Origin: Candidatus Dietzia intestinipullorum
GTDB lineage: Bacteria; Actinomycetota; Actinomycetes; Mycobacteriales; Mycobacteriaceae
Length of the DNA: 64,000 bases
Direction of reading: 5' to 3'
NCBI GenBank assembly: GCA_019119635.1
Contig: DWWP01000010.1
Coordinates: 49,614 to 113,613 of the forward strand
Shown here piece after piece: positions 1-8,622 of this stretch (within the stretch, counting starts at the first letter, position 1; every line of letters begins with the position of its first letter). The notes below the pieces were generated by a model. It saw only the letters and a program-made list of their open reading frames with translations. It was not told where the DNA came from and made no database searches. A program made the position numbers and the translations under genes.

Positions 1-219
1 GAGCGAGCCGATGCCGGCCGCGCGGGCGACGGCGACCTCGGTGTTGGTGTCCATGGTGAACGACACCAGTCCGTCGACGTCCGAGGGCTCGAGCCCGGCG
101 TCCGCGACGGCGGCCTGCACGGCCTCGGCGGCGAGCCGGAGCTCGGAGCGACCGGAGTCCTTGGAGAAGTCGGTGGCGCCGATCCCGACGATCGCCGCCT
201 TTCCGGAGAGGGAACTCAC
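1..219 (-). CDS. ltp2: Ltp2-like thiolase-fold steroid side-chain aldolase / lipid-transfer protein (N-terminal part, runs off window start)
   Basis: Minus-strand reading from GTG (219) gives VSSLSGKAAIVGIGATDFSKDSGRSELRLAAEAVQAAVADAGLEPSDVDGLVSFTMDTNTEVAVARAAGIGSL, a thiolase/SCP-x type N-terminus; start overlaps the stop of the upstream gene. Confidence 0.75.
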   Translation of the reverse strand, partial: MSSLSGKAAIVGIGATDFSKDSGRSELRLAAEAVQAAVADAGLEPSDVDGLVSFTMDTNTEVAVARAAGIGSL

Positions 220-665
220 TGCGGGTCTCCGTTCATGTAGAGAGTGGCCGTCGAGGTGATGTGTGCGCCCAACGAATCGGTGCCGACGATCGTCAGCGTC
301 ACCAGGCCGTCGTCGGCGATCTCGGCGACCTCCCCGGTCAGGGTCAGCGTGTCGTAGGCGTACCAGGGCACACCCAGACGCAGCTTGATGGAGGTGATCC
401 GTGCACGCTGCCCCGCCCAGTCGGTGACGAACCGCTGCACCAGGCCGGTGTCGGTGAGGATGTTGACGAAGATGTCCTTCGAGCCCTTCTGCTGGGCCAG
501 ATCCCGGTCGTGGTGGACGTCCTGGAAATCCCGGGTGGCCAGCGCGGAGGCCACGATGAACGTCGGCGTCCCCTCGATCGCCAGCTCGGGGAGGCGGTCG
601 CCCACCCGGGCGGCGGGCGGCTCGGCGGGGCAGACCGCGCCGGTCACTGCACTGTTCTCGCTCAC
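216..665 (-). CDS. chsH1: MaoC-like enoyl-CoA hydratase subunit (ChsH1-like)
   Basis: GTG start at 665 (SENSAVTGAV...); MaoC/hot-dog fold sequence with DFQDVHHDRDLAQQKGSKDIFVNILTDTGL; sits between ltp2-like and chsH2-like genes with overlapping stops and starts. Confidence 0.75.
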   Translation of the reverse strand: MSENSAVTGAVCPAEPPAARVGDRLPELAIEGTPTFIVASALATRDFQDVHHDRDLAQQKGSKDIFVNILTDTGLVQRFVTDWAGQRARITSIKLRLGVPWYAYDTLTLTGEVAEIADDGLVTLTIVGTDSLGAHITSTATLYMNGDPQ

Positions 666-1723
666 TTGGCGGCCTCCTTCTCTGTCTCCGGCATCTGACG
701 CTCGACGGGCGCGGCACCGGCCGGGCGCCACGCGTACAGCGTCCACGGCTCGGTGCCGAACGCGGCGTCCTCGCCGGGATCACCGGGCATGTCGAGGAAC
801 TCCACCTCGACGTCCATCCCGATCGTCACCTCGGCCGGGTCGACGTCGCGCAGCTCGCCGAGCATGCGCACGCCCTCGGCGAGCTCCACCAGGGCGATCA
901 CGAACGGGAACCGGGTGCGGCCCGGCACGCGCGGGGCGTGGTGGGTGACGTAGCTGAAGACCGTCCCGCGGCCGGAGGAGACCACGTAGTCGGTCTGCTC
1001 GGTCTTGTCCTTCCACAGCGCCGGCACGGGAGGGTGCTGCAGCGAGCCGTCCTCGCGCTGCTGGATGCGCAGCTCGTGCGCGGCGACGCCGTCCCAGAAG
1101 AAGCGGGTGTCCTGCGAGACCGAGGGCCGCAGGACCTTGCCCACGACCAGATCGTCGGTGGCCGAGCCGGAGCTCGCGACGATCTGGTCGGCGGCGGCCG
1201 GCTCGGCAGTCTTGACCGGCGGCCGGAACTTGAGGATCCGGAAGTCCATCTCGGCCACGATCTCCTCGCCCACGCGCCACTCGTTGCGGGTGGTGAAGAA
1301 CCAGCCCTCGCCCAGGCCCGTCTTCTTGGGTCCCACCACGTCGGTCAGGACCGTGGAGATGGTCACCTCCTCGCCCGGGCGGGTGTAGCGGTGGTAGGTC
1401 GAGTCGCAGTTGGTGGCCACCACGGAGGTGAAGCCCTCGGCGTCGAGGAGTTCGGTCATGCGGCCCAGCGGGTCGTCGGCCTCGCGGGCCACGCCCAGCC
1501 CACGCATGGTCCACACCTGGGCCATCGCGGGCGGGGCCACCGGCCCGCCGTGGCCGGCCGCGACAGCCGCCTCCTCGGAGGAGTAGATCGGGTTGGCGTC
1601 GCCGATCGCCTCGGTCCAGTTGCGGATCATCGGGGTGTTGACGGGATCGCGGCCCGCGCGGCGGGCGCTGCCGCCGGCGGCCCGGATCTCCTCGGCCGCG
1701 GCGAGGATGCGGTCGTCACTCAT
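662..1723 (-). CDS. chsH2: Bifunctional MaoC/DUF35 OB-fold protein (ChsH2-like)
   Basis: 353 aa; N-terminal FAS1/MaoC-like (MIRNWTEAIGDANPIYSS...GPVAPPAMAQVWTM) and C-terminal DUF35-like OB domain (HPPVPALWKDK...GTVFSYVTHHAPRVPG). Confidence 0.75.
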   Translation of the reverse strand: MSDDRILAAAEEIRAAGGSARRAGRDPVNTPMIRNWTEAIGDANPIYSSEEAAVAAGHGGPVAPPAMAQVWTMRGLGVAREADDPLGRMTELLDAEGFTSVVATNCDSTYHRYTRPGEEVTISTVLTDVVGPKKTGLGEGWFFTTRNEWRVGEEIVAEMDFRILKFRPPVKTAEPAAADQIVASSGSATDDLVVGKVLRPSVSQDTRFFWDGVAAHELRIQQREDGSLQHPPVPALWKDKTEQTDYVVSSGRGTVFSYVTHHAPRVPGRTRFPFVIALVELAEGVRMLGELRDVDPAEVTIGMDVEVEFLDMPGDPGEDAAFGTEPWTLYAWRPAGAAPVERQMPETEKEAAK

Positions 1724-1747
1724 GGGTGCCTTTCGTACGGGGTGGGG

Positions 1748-4105
1748 TCAGCGGGCGGTGCGGGGCATGCCGAGGCCGCCCATGCAGGTCAGCTCGCGCA
1801 TGACCTCGTTGACGCCGCCGCCGAAGGTGATCACGACGTTGCGCTTGTTCATCATGTCGAACCAGCGCTGCAGCGTGGCGGTGGCGGCGTCGGTGGGGTC
1901 GCCGAAGCGGCCCAGCAGTTCCTCGGCGATCCGTCCGACGCGCTGGATCTGCTCGGTGGAGAAGACCTTGGACGCCGCAGAGTCGCCCATCGACGGGTTC
2001 TCCCCCATCGCCGAGACCTGCCAGTTGAGCAACTCGTTGAGGCGGACCACCACAAAGATCTCGGCGAGCCCGCGCCGCACCTCGGGGCGGTCCAGGTGGC
2101 GGACGCCGTCGGCGCCGGTACCGCGGGCCCACCCGACCAGCTGGTCGTAGTATCCGCCCGGCCGTCCGGAGGGCGCGAGCATCACGCGCTCGTGGTTGAG
2201 CTGGGTGGTGAGCATCTTCCAGCCGCCGTCGACCTCGCCCACCACCATGTCGGCGGGCACGCGCACGTCCGAGTAGTAGGTGGCGTTGACGTGGTGCGCG
2301 CCGTCGCAGGTGATGATCGGGGTGTAGGAGAAGCCCGGGTCGGAGGTGTCGACGATGAAGATGGTCAGGCCCCGGTGGCGGGAGTCCGGGGTGCCGGTGC
2401 GCGCGGCGAGCCAGACGTAGTCGGCGTGGTGTCCTCCGGTGGTCCACATCTTCTGGCCGTTGATGATCCAGTCGCCGGTGGCCTCGTCGCGCTTGGCGGT
2501 GGTGCGCAGCGAGGCGAGGTCGGTGCCGGCGTCGGGCTCGGAATAGCCGATCGCGAAGTGGACCGTGCCCTCGAGGATGCCGGGGAGGAATCTCTCCTTC
2601 TGGGCGTCGGTGCCGTACTTCTGCAGCGTCGGCCCGACGGTCTGGAGGGTCACCGACGGCAGCGGGACGTCCGCGCGGGTGGCCTCGTTGGTGAAGATCT
2701 GCTGCTCGATGTGGCCGAAGCCCTTGCCACCGAACCCGACCGGCCACCCCACGCCCAGGCGGCCGTCGCGGCCCATGCGCTTGACGATCTCCTCGTAGGT
2801 CCTCCCGTGCCGGGTGGTGCCGATGTCGGCGGCCTCCTCGGGCGAGATGAGCGTCGAGAAGTACTCGCGCAGCTCGGCCTGGAGGGCGCGCTGGGACGGG
2901 GTGAGGTCGATGAAGGCGCCCTCGTCGTCCTGCGCCGCGTCCGCGGCCCGGTCGTCGCCGACCGGGGCCACCGCGTCGACGGGATCGGCCGCGACCGCCG
3001 CCCCCAGCCCCTCGAGGTGCAGTTGGGCGCCGCCGACGAACCGGGCGAGGTCCTTGACCGCCGACGAGTACTTGAACATGGGGTAGGTGATGTCCACGCC
3101 CACGCCGCCGTGCAGGTGGTGCATCACCTGCACGGCGCGCGGCCCCTCGACGGCCAGCCAGTACGCGCCGATCGTCGGGTCGGTGGCGTAGCGGTCGGAC
3201 GGGCCGACCAACCCCTCGGAGAGGCGCCACGCCACGGACTGGGCGATCACGTGCAGCGTCCGCGAGACGATGTAGACGTCCGCCAGCTCCTGCTGCACGG
3301 CCTGGAACGAGCCGAGCGGCCTGCCGAACTGCTCGCGTTCCTTGAGGTAGTCGGCGGTCATCTCGAGGGACCCGGAGATCAGGCCGTCGGCGTGGGCGGT
3401 GCACGCGGCCAGCACCAGTCGGCGGAACACCTCGACCGCGGACTCCTCGCCGGAGCCGCGCAGCACGTCGTCGTCGTCCACCGGGGTCGCCCCGAACCGC
3501 ACGGCGTATTCGGGGACCCCGAGCGAGCCGAGGGTGGGCGTGAGGGTGACGCCCGGCGCGTCGGGGGCGACGACGACGAGGGCCGCCCCCTCCGACGTGG
3601 ACACCGGCACCACCACGGACCGGGCCTGGGCGGCGTAGCGGACCGCGGTGACGGTGCCGGTGAGCGTGCCGCCCTCGAGCCGCACGGTGGGCTCGGGCGG
3701 GAGCGGCGCGCCGGGTTCGGCGACCGCGGCGGTGAGGATGCGGCCGTCCTCGATCCCGGAGAGCAGTCGCTTCTGCTGCTCGGGGGTGCCGAGGGCGACG
3801 ATCGGCCACACGCCGAAGCCCAGTGTCTCCAGGGCGGGGATCACCACGCCCGCGCGGCCGACCTCCTCGAGCACCACGGCGATGTCGGCCACCGAGAGGC
3901 CGTCGCCGCCGAGGGACTCGGGCAGCCCGAGGGAGAGCAGTCCCGACCCGGCGAACGCGGCCCACAGCCGCTCGTCGTAGCCGGCCTCGTCGACGCTGCG
4001 GCTGGGGAGCGCGGTGAGCAGGTCCTCGGCGGGCGCGGCCGTGGTCAGGGCGCCGGCGACGGCCTCCGCGACCGCGGCCTGGGTCTCGTTACGGGTGAAG
4101 TCCAC
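1748..4105 (-). CDS. Two-domain acyl-CoA dehydrogenase, fusion of ChsE1 (FadE28)-like and ChsE2 (FadE29)-like halves
   Basis: One 785-aa reading frame from GTG 4105. C-terminal half (IDLTPSQRALQAELREYFSTLISPEE...HFAIGYSEPDAGTDLASLRTTA...ITFGGGVNEVMRELTCMGGLGMPR) strongly resembles remembered Rv3543c FadE29; N-terminal half (VDFTRNETQAAVAEAVAGAL...) resembles FadE28. Confidence 0.8.
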   Translation of the reverse strand: MDFTRNETQAAVAEAVAGALTTAAPAEDLLTALPSRSVDEAGYDERLWAAFAGSGLLSLGLPESLGGDGLSVADIAVVLEEVGRAGVVIPALETLGFGVWPIVALGTPEQQKRLLSGIEDGRILTAAVAEPGAPLPPEPTVRLEGGTLTGTVTAVRYAAQARSVVVPVSTSEGAALVVVAPDAPGVTLTPTLGSLGVPEYAVRFGATPVDDDDVLRGSGEESAVEVFRRLVLAACTAHADGLISGSLEMTADYLKEREQFGRPLGSFQAVQQELADVYIVSRTLHVIAQSVAWRLSEGLVGPSDRYATDPTIGAYWLAVEGPRAVQVMHHLHGGVGVDITYPMFKYSSAVKDLARFVGGAQLHLEGLGAAVAADPVDAVAPVGDDRAADAAQDDEGAFIDLTPSQRALQAELREYFSTLISPEEAADIGTTRHGRTYEEIVKRMGRDGRLGVGWPVGFGGKGFGHIEQQIFTNEATRADVPLPSVTLQTVGPTLQKYGTDAQKERFLPGILEGTVHFAIGYSEPDAGTDLASLRTTAKRDEATGDWIINGQKMWTTGGHHADYVWLAARTGTPDSRHRGLTIFIVDTSDPGFSYTPIITCDGAHHVNATYYSDVRVPADMVVGEVDGGWKMLTTQLNHERVMLAPSGRPGGYYDQLVGWARGTGADGVRHLDRPEVRRGLAEIFVVVRLNELLNWQVSAMGENPSMGDSAASKVFSTEQIQRVGRIAEELLGRFGDPTDAATATLQRWFDMMNKRNVVITFGGGVNEVMRELTCMGGLGMPRTAR

Positions 4106-4152
4106 GTGGAATGTCCTTACTCGGGGGCGGGAGGGGAAGGTGGTCGCGCGGC

Positions 4153-6321
4153 TCAGTCGCGGGGCAGGCCGAGGATCCGCTCGCCCACCACGTTGAGCAA
4201 CACCTGCTCGGTGCCACCGGCGATCGACAGGCACCGCACCATGAGGAACTTGCGGCCCTGCTCGGTGAACTCGACACCGCCCGTGCCGGTGAGCTCGAGG
4301 CCGAACTCGGCGATGTCCTGACGGTGCCGGACGCCGACGATCTTGCGGACGGAGGACTCGGCGCCGGGGCCGGAGCCGGCGAGGGTGCGCAGCGCGGTAC
4401 GCAGGTCCAGGAGGTTCCCGACCACGCCGTCGGCGATGTGCTTGCCCAGCTCGTCGAGGACCAGGGCGTCCTCCCGCGCGCCGGCCTGGTCGATCAGCCC
4501 GAGGATCTCCTCGGCGGCGTCGCCGAGGGAGGAGCCGCCGCCCATGGCCACGCGCTCGTTGGCCAACGTGGTGCGGGCGATCTTCCAGCCGTCGTCGACC
4601 TGCCCCACCTGGAACTCGTCCGGGACGAAGAGGTCCTCGAGCGAGACCTCGTTGAACATGGACTCGCCGGTGATCTCGCGCAGCGGCGACGTGCTGATCC
4701 CTTCCGAGCGCATATCCACGAGGAAGTAGCTGATCCCCTTGTGCTTGGGGGCGTCGGGGTTGGTGCGGGCCAGGCACATGGCCCAGTCGGCCTCGCGGGC
4801 GAGCGAGGTCCACACCTTCTGGCCGTTGAGCTTCCACCCGCCGTCGACCTTCTCGGCGGTGGCCCGCAGGGAGGCCAGGTCCGAGCCGGCGCCGGGCTCG
4901 GAGAACAGCTGGCACCACTTGATCTTCCCGGCCATGGTGTCGCGGACCAGCAGGTCCGCGTGCTCGGGCGCGGCCTGCAGGACGGTGGGCACGGCCCAGC
5001 CGCCGATCGTGATGTCGTGCCGGGTGACGCCGGCCGACTCGAGCTCCTCGTCGATCATGAGCTGCTCGGCCGGCGAGGCCCCCAGGCCCCACGGCTCGGG
5101 CAGGTGCGGCATGAACAGGCCCGTGTCGGCGAGGGCCTGCTTGCGCTCGTCGCCGTCGACGGCCGCGACCCGGGCGACCAGGTCCCTGACCTCGGCGCGC
5201 TTGGCGTCGATGCCCTCGATCTCGGACAGGTCGATGTCGAGGTGGCGGCGCTTCCCGGCCAGCGTGAGGTCGGCGAGTGAGCGGCGCCAGCGGGCGGCCC
5301 CGCCGACAGCCTGGCGCAGGGCGCCGGCACGGCGGAGGTAGAAGTGCGCGTCGTGCTCGAAGGTGAAGCCGATGCCCCCGAGGATCTGGATGCAGTCCTG
5401 CGCGGTGGCGACCGCGGCGTCGAAGGCCAGGGCGCCGGCGACCGCGGCGGCGACGGGCAGCTCGGAGTCCTCGCCACCGAGGTCCTCGGCGGCGACGGCG
5501 GCGTCCCAGGCCAGGGCCCGGACCTGCTCGGTGCGGCACAGCATGTCGGCGGCGAGGTGCTTGATGGACTGGAAGGAGCCGATGGTGCGGCCGAACTGCT
5601 CGCGGATCTTGGCGTAGTCGACCGCGGTGGTCAGCGCGTAGCCGGCGACCCCGGCGGCCTCGGCCGCGGCCAGGGTGGCGAACAGCTGCTGGACCTGGTC
5701 GGTGGTGACGCCGTCGAGGAACCGGTCGGCCGGGATCGTCACGTTCTCCAGCGACACCCGCGCGATCGACGCGGAGATGTCGAAGGGGGTCGACGGGGTG
5801 ACGGTGAGGCCCTCGGTGGCGGGCTCGAGCAACGCCCACCGGGTGGTCCCGTCCACGTCGACGGGCAGGAGGACGGCCCCCTCTGCGGTACCGCCGTAGG
5901 CGACCGCGTCCCCGGTCACGGCCCCGGAGGCGTCGAGGGGGGCCGCGCCGAAGCCCGGGCAGACGCCGACGGGCAGGCCGCCCTCGGCGATCGTCTCGCC
6001 GAGCGCGCCCGCGACCGCGCCGCCGGCCCGCGAGACCAGGACGCCGGCGAGGGCGGTGGACAGGACGGGGCCCGGCGCCATCCGGGCCGCGGCCTCCTCG
6101 AGCATGCAGGCCAGGTCGACGATCTCCGCGCCGGCGCCCCCGTGCTCCTCGGCGACCGCGACGCCGAACAGCCCGAGTTCGGCGAGCCGGGGCCACAGCG
6201 TCTTCCACGCGTCGGGATCGGTCTCCTGGGCGCGTACGATGCTCACGGGCTCGGCGGACTTCGCCCAGGACTTGATCGAGTTCTGGATCTCGGTCTGATC
6301 CGGGGTGGTGGCGATGCTCAC
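4153..6321 (-). CDS. fadE34: Two-domain acyl-CoA dehydrogenase, FadE34/ChsE3-like
   Basis: 722 aa with two ACAD halves; adjacent and divergent to kstR as in M. tuberculosis Rv3573c/Rv3574. Confidence 0.8.
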   Translation of the reverse strand: MSIATTPDQTEIQNSIKSWAKSAEPVSIVRAQETDPDAWKTLWPRLAELGLFGVAVAEEHGGAGAEIVDLACMLEEAAARMAPGPVLSTALAGVLVSRAGGAVAGALGETIAEGGLPVGVCPGFGAAPLDASGAVTGDAVAYGGTAEGAVLLPVDVDGTTRWALLEPATEGLTVTPSTPFDISASIARVSLENVTIPADRFLDGVTTDQVQQLFATLAAAEAAGVAGYALTTAVDYAKIREQFGRTIGSFQSIKHLAADMLCRTEQVRALAWDAAVAAEDLGGEDSELPVAAAVAGALAFDAAVATAQDCIQILGGIGFTFEHDAHFYLRRAGALRQAVGGAARWRRSLADLTLAGKRRHLDIDLSEIEGIDAKRAEVRDLVARVAAVDGDERKQALADTGLFMPHLPEPWGLGASPAEQLMIDEELESAGVTRHDITIGGWAVPTVLQAAPEHADLLVRDTMAGKIKWCQLFSEPGAGSDLASLRATAEKVDGGWKLNGQKVWTSLAREADWAMCLARTNPDAPKHKGISYFLVDMRSEGISTSPLREITGESMFNEVSLEDLFVPDEFQVGQVDDGWKIARTTLANERVAMGGGSSLGDAAEEILGLIDQAGAREDALVLDELGKHIADGVVGNLLDLRTALRTLAGSGPGAESSVRKIVGVRHRQDIAEFGLELTGTGGVEFTEQGRKFLMVRCLSIAGGTEQVLLNVVGERILGLPRD

Positions 6322-6383
6322 AATGGCTCCTCGACGCGACGTGGATGGCGGTATCGGCGGACACGGCGGTCCGACCCTGCCCC

Positions 6384-6419
6384 ATTCTAGAACGTGTTCT
6401 AAAGAACATGTTCTAGAAT
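6384..6419. promoter_or_regulatory. Tandem KstR operator: 36-bp near-palindrome with boxes TAGAACGTGTTCTA (6388-6401) and AAGAACATGTTCTA (6402-6415)
   Basis: First box matches the KstR consensus TnnAACnnGTTnnA exactly; second has one mismatch (first T->A). Lies between fadE34 and kstR. Confidence 0.85.
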
Positions 6420-6489
6420 GTCACGTGCACATCCCGATGGCCACATCCGGCCCCCGCCGGCCGTAGACGAACTCGAATAGGTCCAGCCC

Positions 6490-7218
6490 ATGTCCCAGAC
6501 GAGCGAGACCGGCGCCGACGCCGCCGCGACGACGATGCCGACCGCGCCGACGGCGATCCCCCGGCACGACGGCCCCACCACCGCGTCCCAACGCGAGCGG
6601 CGTCGCCGGATCCTCGACGCCACCCTGGCGCTGGCGACCAAGGGCGGGTACGAGGCGGTCCAGATGCGGGCGGTCGCCGAGAAGGCCGAGGTGGCCGTGG
6701 GCACCCTCTACCGCTACTTCCCCTCCAAGGTGCACCTGCTGACCTCCGCCCTGGCCCGCGAGTTCCGGCGACTGGACCAGCGCACCGAGCGCAGCGCCCC
6801 GCCCGGGGACACCGCCCAGGAGCGGATGAAGGTCGTGGTGGACATGATCACCAAGTCCATGCAGCGTGAGCCCAACCTCACCGAGGCCATGACCCGCGCG
6901 TTCATGTTCGCCGACGCCTCGGTGGCCGCCGAGGTCGAGGAGGTGGGCTTCTACATGGACCGAATCATCGCCCGGGCCATGGCCCAGGGCGAGCCGGACG
7001 ACGTCCAGCTCTCGATCGCCCGCGTGGTCTCGGACGTGTGGATGTCCAACCTCGTCGCGTGGCTCACCCGCCGCGCGTCGGCGGCCGACGTGAGCACCCG
7101 CCTGGCCCTGACCATCGACCTGCTGCTCGGGACCGACGACTCGCCCCGGCGCGTCCGCCTCCAGTCCGCGATCGGCAACGGGAGCGGGGACGGGGACGGG
7201 GACGCCGACACGGCCTGA
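6490..7218 (+). CDS. kstR: TetR-family cholesterol catabolism repressor KstR
   Basis: QRERRRRILDATLALATKGGYEAVQMRAVAEKAEVAVGTLYRYFPSKVHLLTSALAREF...SDVWMSNLVAWLTRRASAADVSTRL, close to remembered KstR. Confidence 0.9.
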   Translation: MSQTSETGADAAATTMPTAPTAIPRHDGPTTASQRERRRRILDATLALATKGGYEAVQMRAVAEKAEVAVGTLYRYFPSKVHLLTSALAREFRRLDQRTERSAPPGDTAQERMKVVVDMITKSMQREPNLTEAMTRAFMFADASVAAEVEEVGFYMDRIIARAMAQGEPDDVQLSIARVVSDVWMSNLVAWLTRRASAADVSTRLALTIDLLLGTDDSPRRVRLQSAIGNGSGDGDGDADTA

Positions 7219-7222
7219 CCGG

Positions 7223-8464
7223 TCAGGGCACGCGCACCGGCGCCACCCGCCGGGGCGTGCCGGAGACGTCCGCCGCCCACCGCAGGGGCCCGCGCTCCGG
7301 CGTCCAGTCGGTGAGCAGGTCCGCCACCTTGGCCGTCATCTCCCGGCTCAGCCGCAGGAACGAGGCCTCCGGCTGGTCGTCGACCTCGCCGAGGATGAGC
7401 CACCAGGCCCACGCGACGGCGCCGGCGTTGGCCACGAAGTCCGGCACCACCGCGATCCCGCGCGCGGTCAGGTCGAGCTCGGCGTCGGCGGTGGTGGCGG
7501 CGTTGGCGGCCTCGACGACGATCGGCGCGGTGACCGAGGCGCAGTTCCCGGCGGTGATCGCGTACGAGATCGCGGCGGGGACGACGATGTCGACGTCGGC
7601 GGACAGGACCGCCTCCCGAGGCAGCTGCCGCACGTGCGCCGGGACGGCGTCGCGGTCGATCTCGCCGTAGCGGTCGCGGGTCGCGAGCAGCGCCGGGATG
7701 TCCAATCCGTGCGGGTCGTGGAGGGTGCCGGCGGCGTCGGCCACCGAGACGACCTTCACGCCCGCCTCGTGCAGGTACCAGGCGGCGCCGCCGCCCATGG
7801 TGCCCACGCCCTGGATCGCCACCGTGGTGCGCTCGAGGTCCCAGCCGCGCACGTAGGCGGCCGCGATGCAGGCCTGGGCCACGCCGTACCCGCCGATCAC
7901 GTCGCCGAGCAGCCCGCCCGGGACCTCGGCGCGCAGGCCGCGGAACAGGCGCGCCGAGGTGGCGTCCGCGTCGTCGGAGCGGTTGATCGCCGCGTGGTAC
8001 GACTGGTGCATCCCCAGCCGGGCGAAGACCCGGTCGATGAGGTGCTGCGGGACGCCCAGGTCCTCCGCGGTGACCCAGTGCTGGTCCAGGAAGGGCCGCA
8101 TGGCCTCGCAGAACCGGCCGAGCACCTCTCCGGCGCGGGGGTCCTTGGGGTCGAAGTCGATGCCACCCTTGGCGCCGCCGACGGGCAGGTCGAAGGCGGC
8201 GGTCTTGCGGGTCATGCCCCGGGCGAGGTCCTCGACCTCTCCCAGGGTGCAGCCGGCCCGCATGCGGGTGCCGCCCGTGGCCAGTCCGCCGGCGAGGGTG
8301 TCCACGACGAGGTAGCCGTGCGCCTCGGTCAGGTCGTCGTTCCAGTGCAGGCGCAGGTAGGGCTCGCGCGTCGGGGCGGTGGGGGCCGCCGGGGTGGGGG
8401 CGACGACGGGCGCCGTCCCGGTGCCGGTGTGGGGCGTGCCGCCGGGGATCTCCAGTGCCGTCAT
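7223..8464 (-). CDS. Glu/Leu/Phe/Val dehydrogenase family protein
   Basis: LPVGGAKGGIDFDPKDP catalytic motif and Rossmann VAIQGVGTMGG; AGGAGG 8 nt upstream of ATG at 8464. Confidence 0.85.
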   Translation of the reverse strand: MTALEIPGGTPHTGTGTAPVVAPTPAAPTAPTREPYLRLHWNDDLTEAHGYLVVDTLAGGLATGGTRMRAGCTLGEVEDLARGMTRKTAAFDLPVGGAKGGIDFDPKDPRAGEVLGRFCEAMRPFLDQHWVTAEDLGVPQHLIDRVFARLGMHQSYHAAINRSDDADATSARLFRGLRAEVPGGLLGDVIGGYGVAQACIAAAYVRGWDLERTTVAIQGVGTMGGGAAWYLHEAGVKVVSVADAAGTLHDPHGLDIPALLATRDRYGEIDRDAVPAHVRQLPREAVLSADVDIVVPAAISYAITAGNCASVTAPIVVEAANAATTADAELDLTARGIAVVPDFVANAGAVAWAWWLILGEVDDQPEASFLRLSREMTAKVADLLTDWTPERGPLRWAADVSGTPRRVAPVRVP

Positions 8465-8539
8465 GATCATCGCCTCCTGAGGGGTGTCCGTGCCGTGTGG
8501 TGTGGACGTATCCCCAGCATGGGATTCGAGGTATCCCCC

Positions 8540-8562
8540 GGTCCAGCGAGTTTCCGTGGACC
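8540..8562. promoter_or_regulatory. Inverted repeat GGTCCA-N11-TGGACC, candidate LysR-type operator
   Basis: Perfect 6-bp arms with 11-nt spacer in the divergent dehydrogenase/LysR intergenic region; a direct repeat GTATCCCC occurs at 8508 and 8531. Confidence 0.45.
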
Positions 8563-8622
8563 CCATCGTTCAGTTTTTCTGCATGGTCACCGGCGGCCGC
8601 GGGCCGCCCCTATCCTCGGGGG

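Noticed and set aside
938-4321. 1127-aa plus-strand ORF
   Set aside because: Antisense shadow of the steroid ACAD/MaoC genes in high-GC DNA; low-complexity His/Gly/Arg/Val-rich translation with no family signal.
1748-6409. Single 1553-aa ORF spanning both ACAD genes
   Set aside because: The N-terminal half is out of frame with the FadE34-like protein (Arg/Pro/Gly-rich shadow); real genes start at 4105 and 6321.
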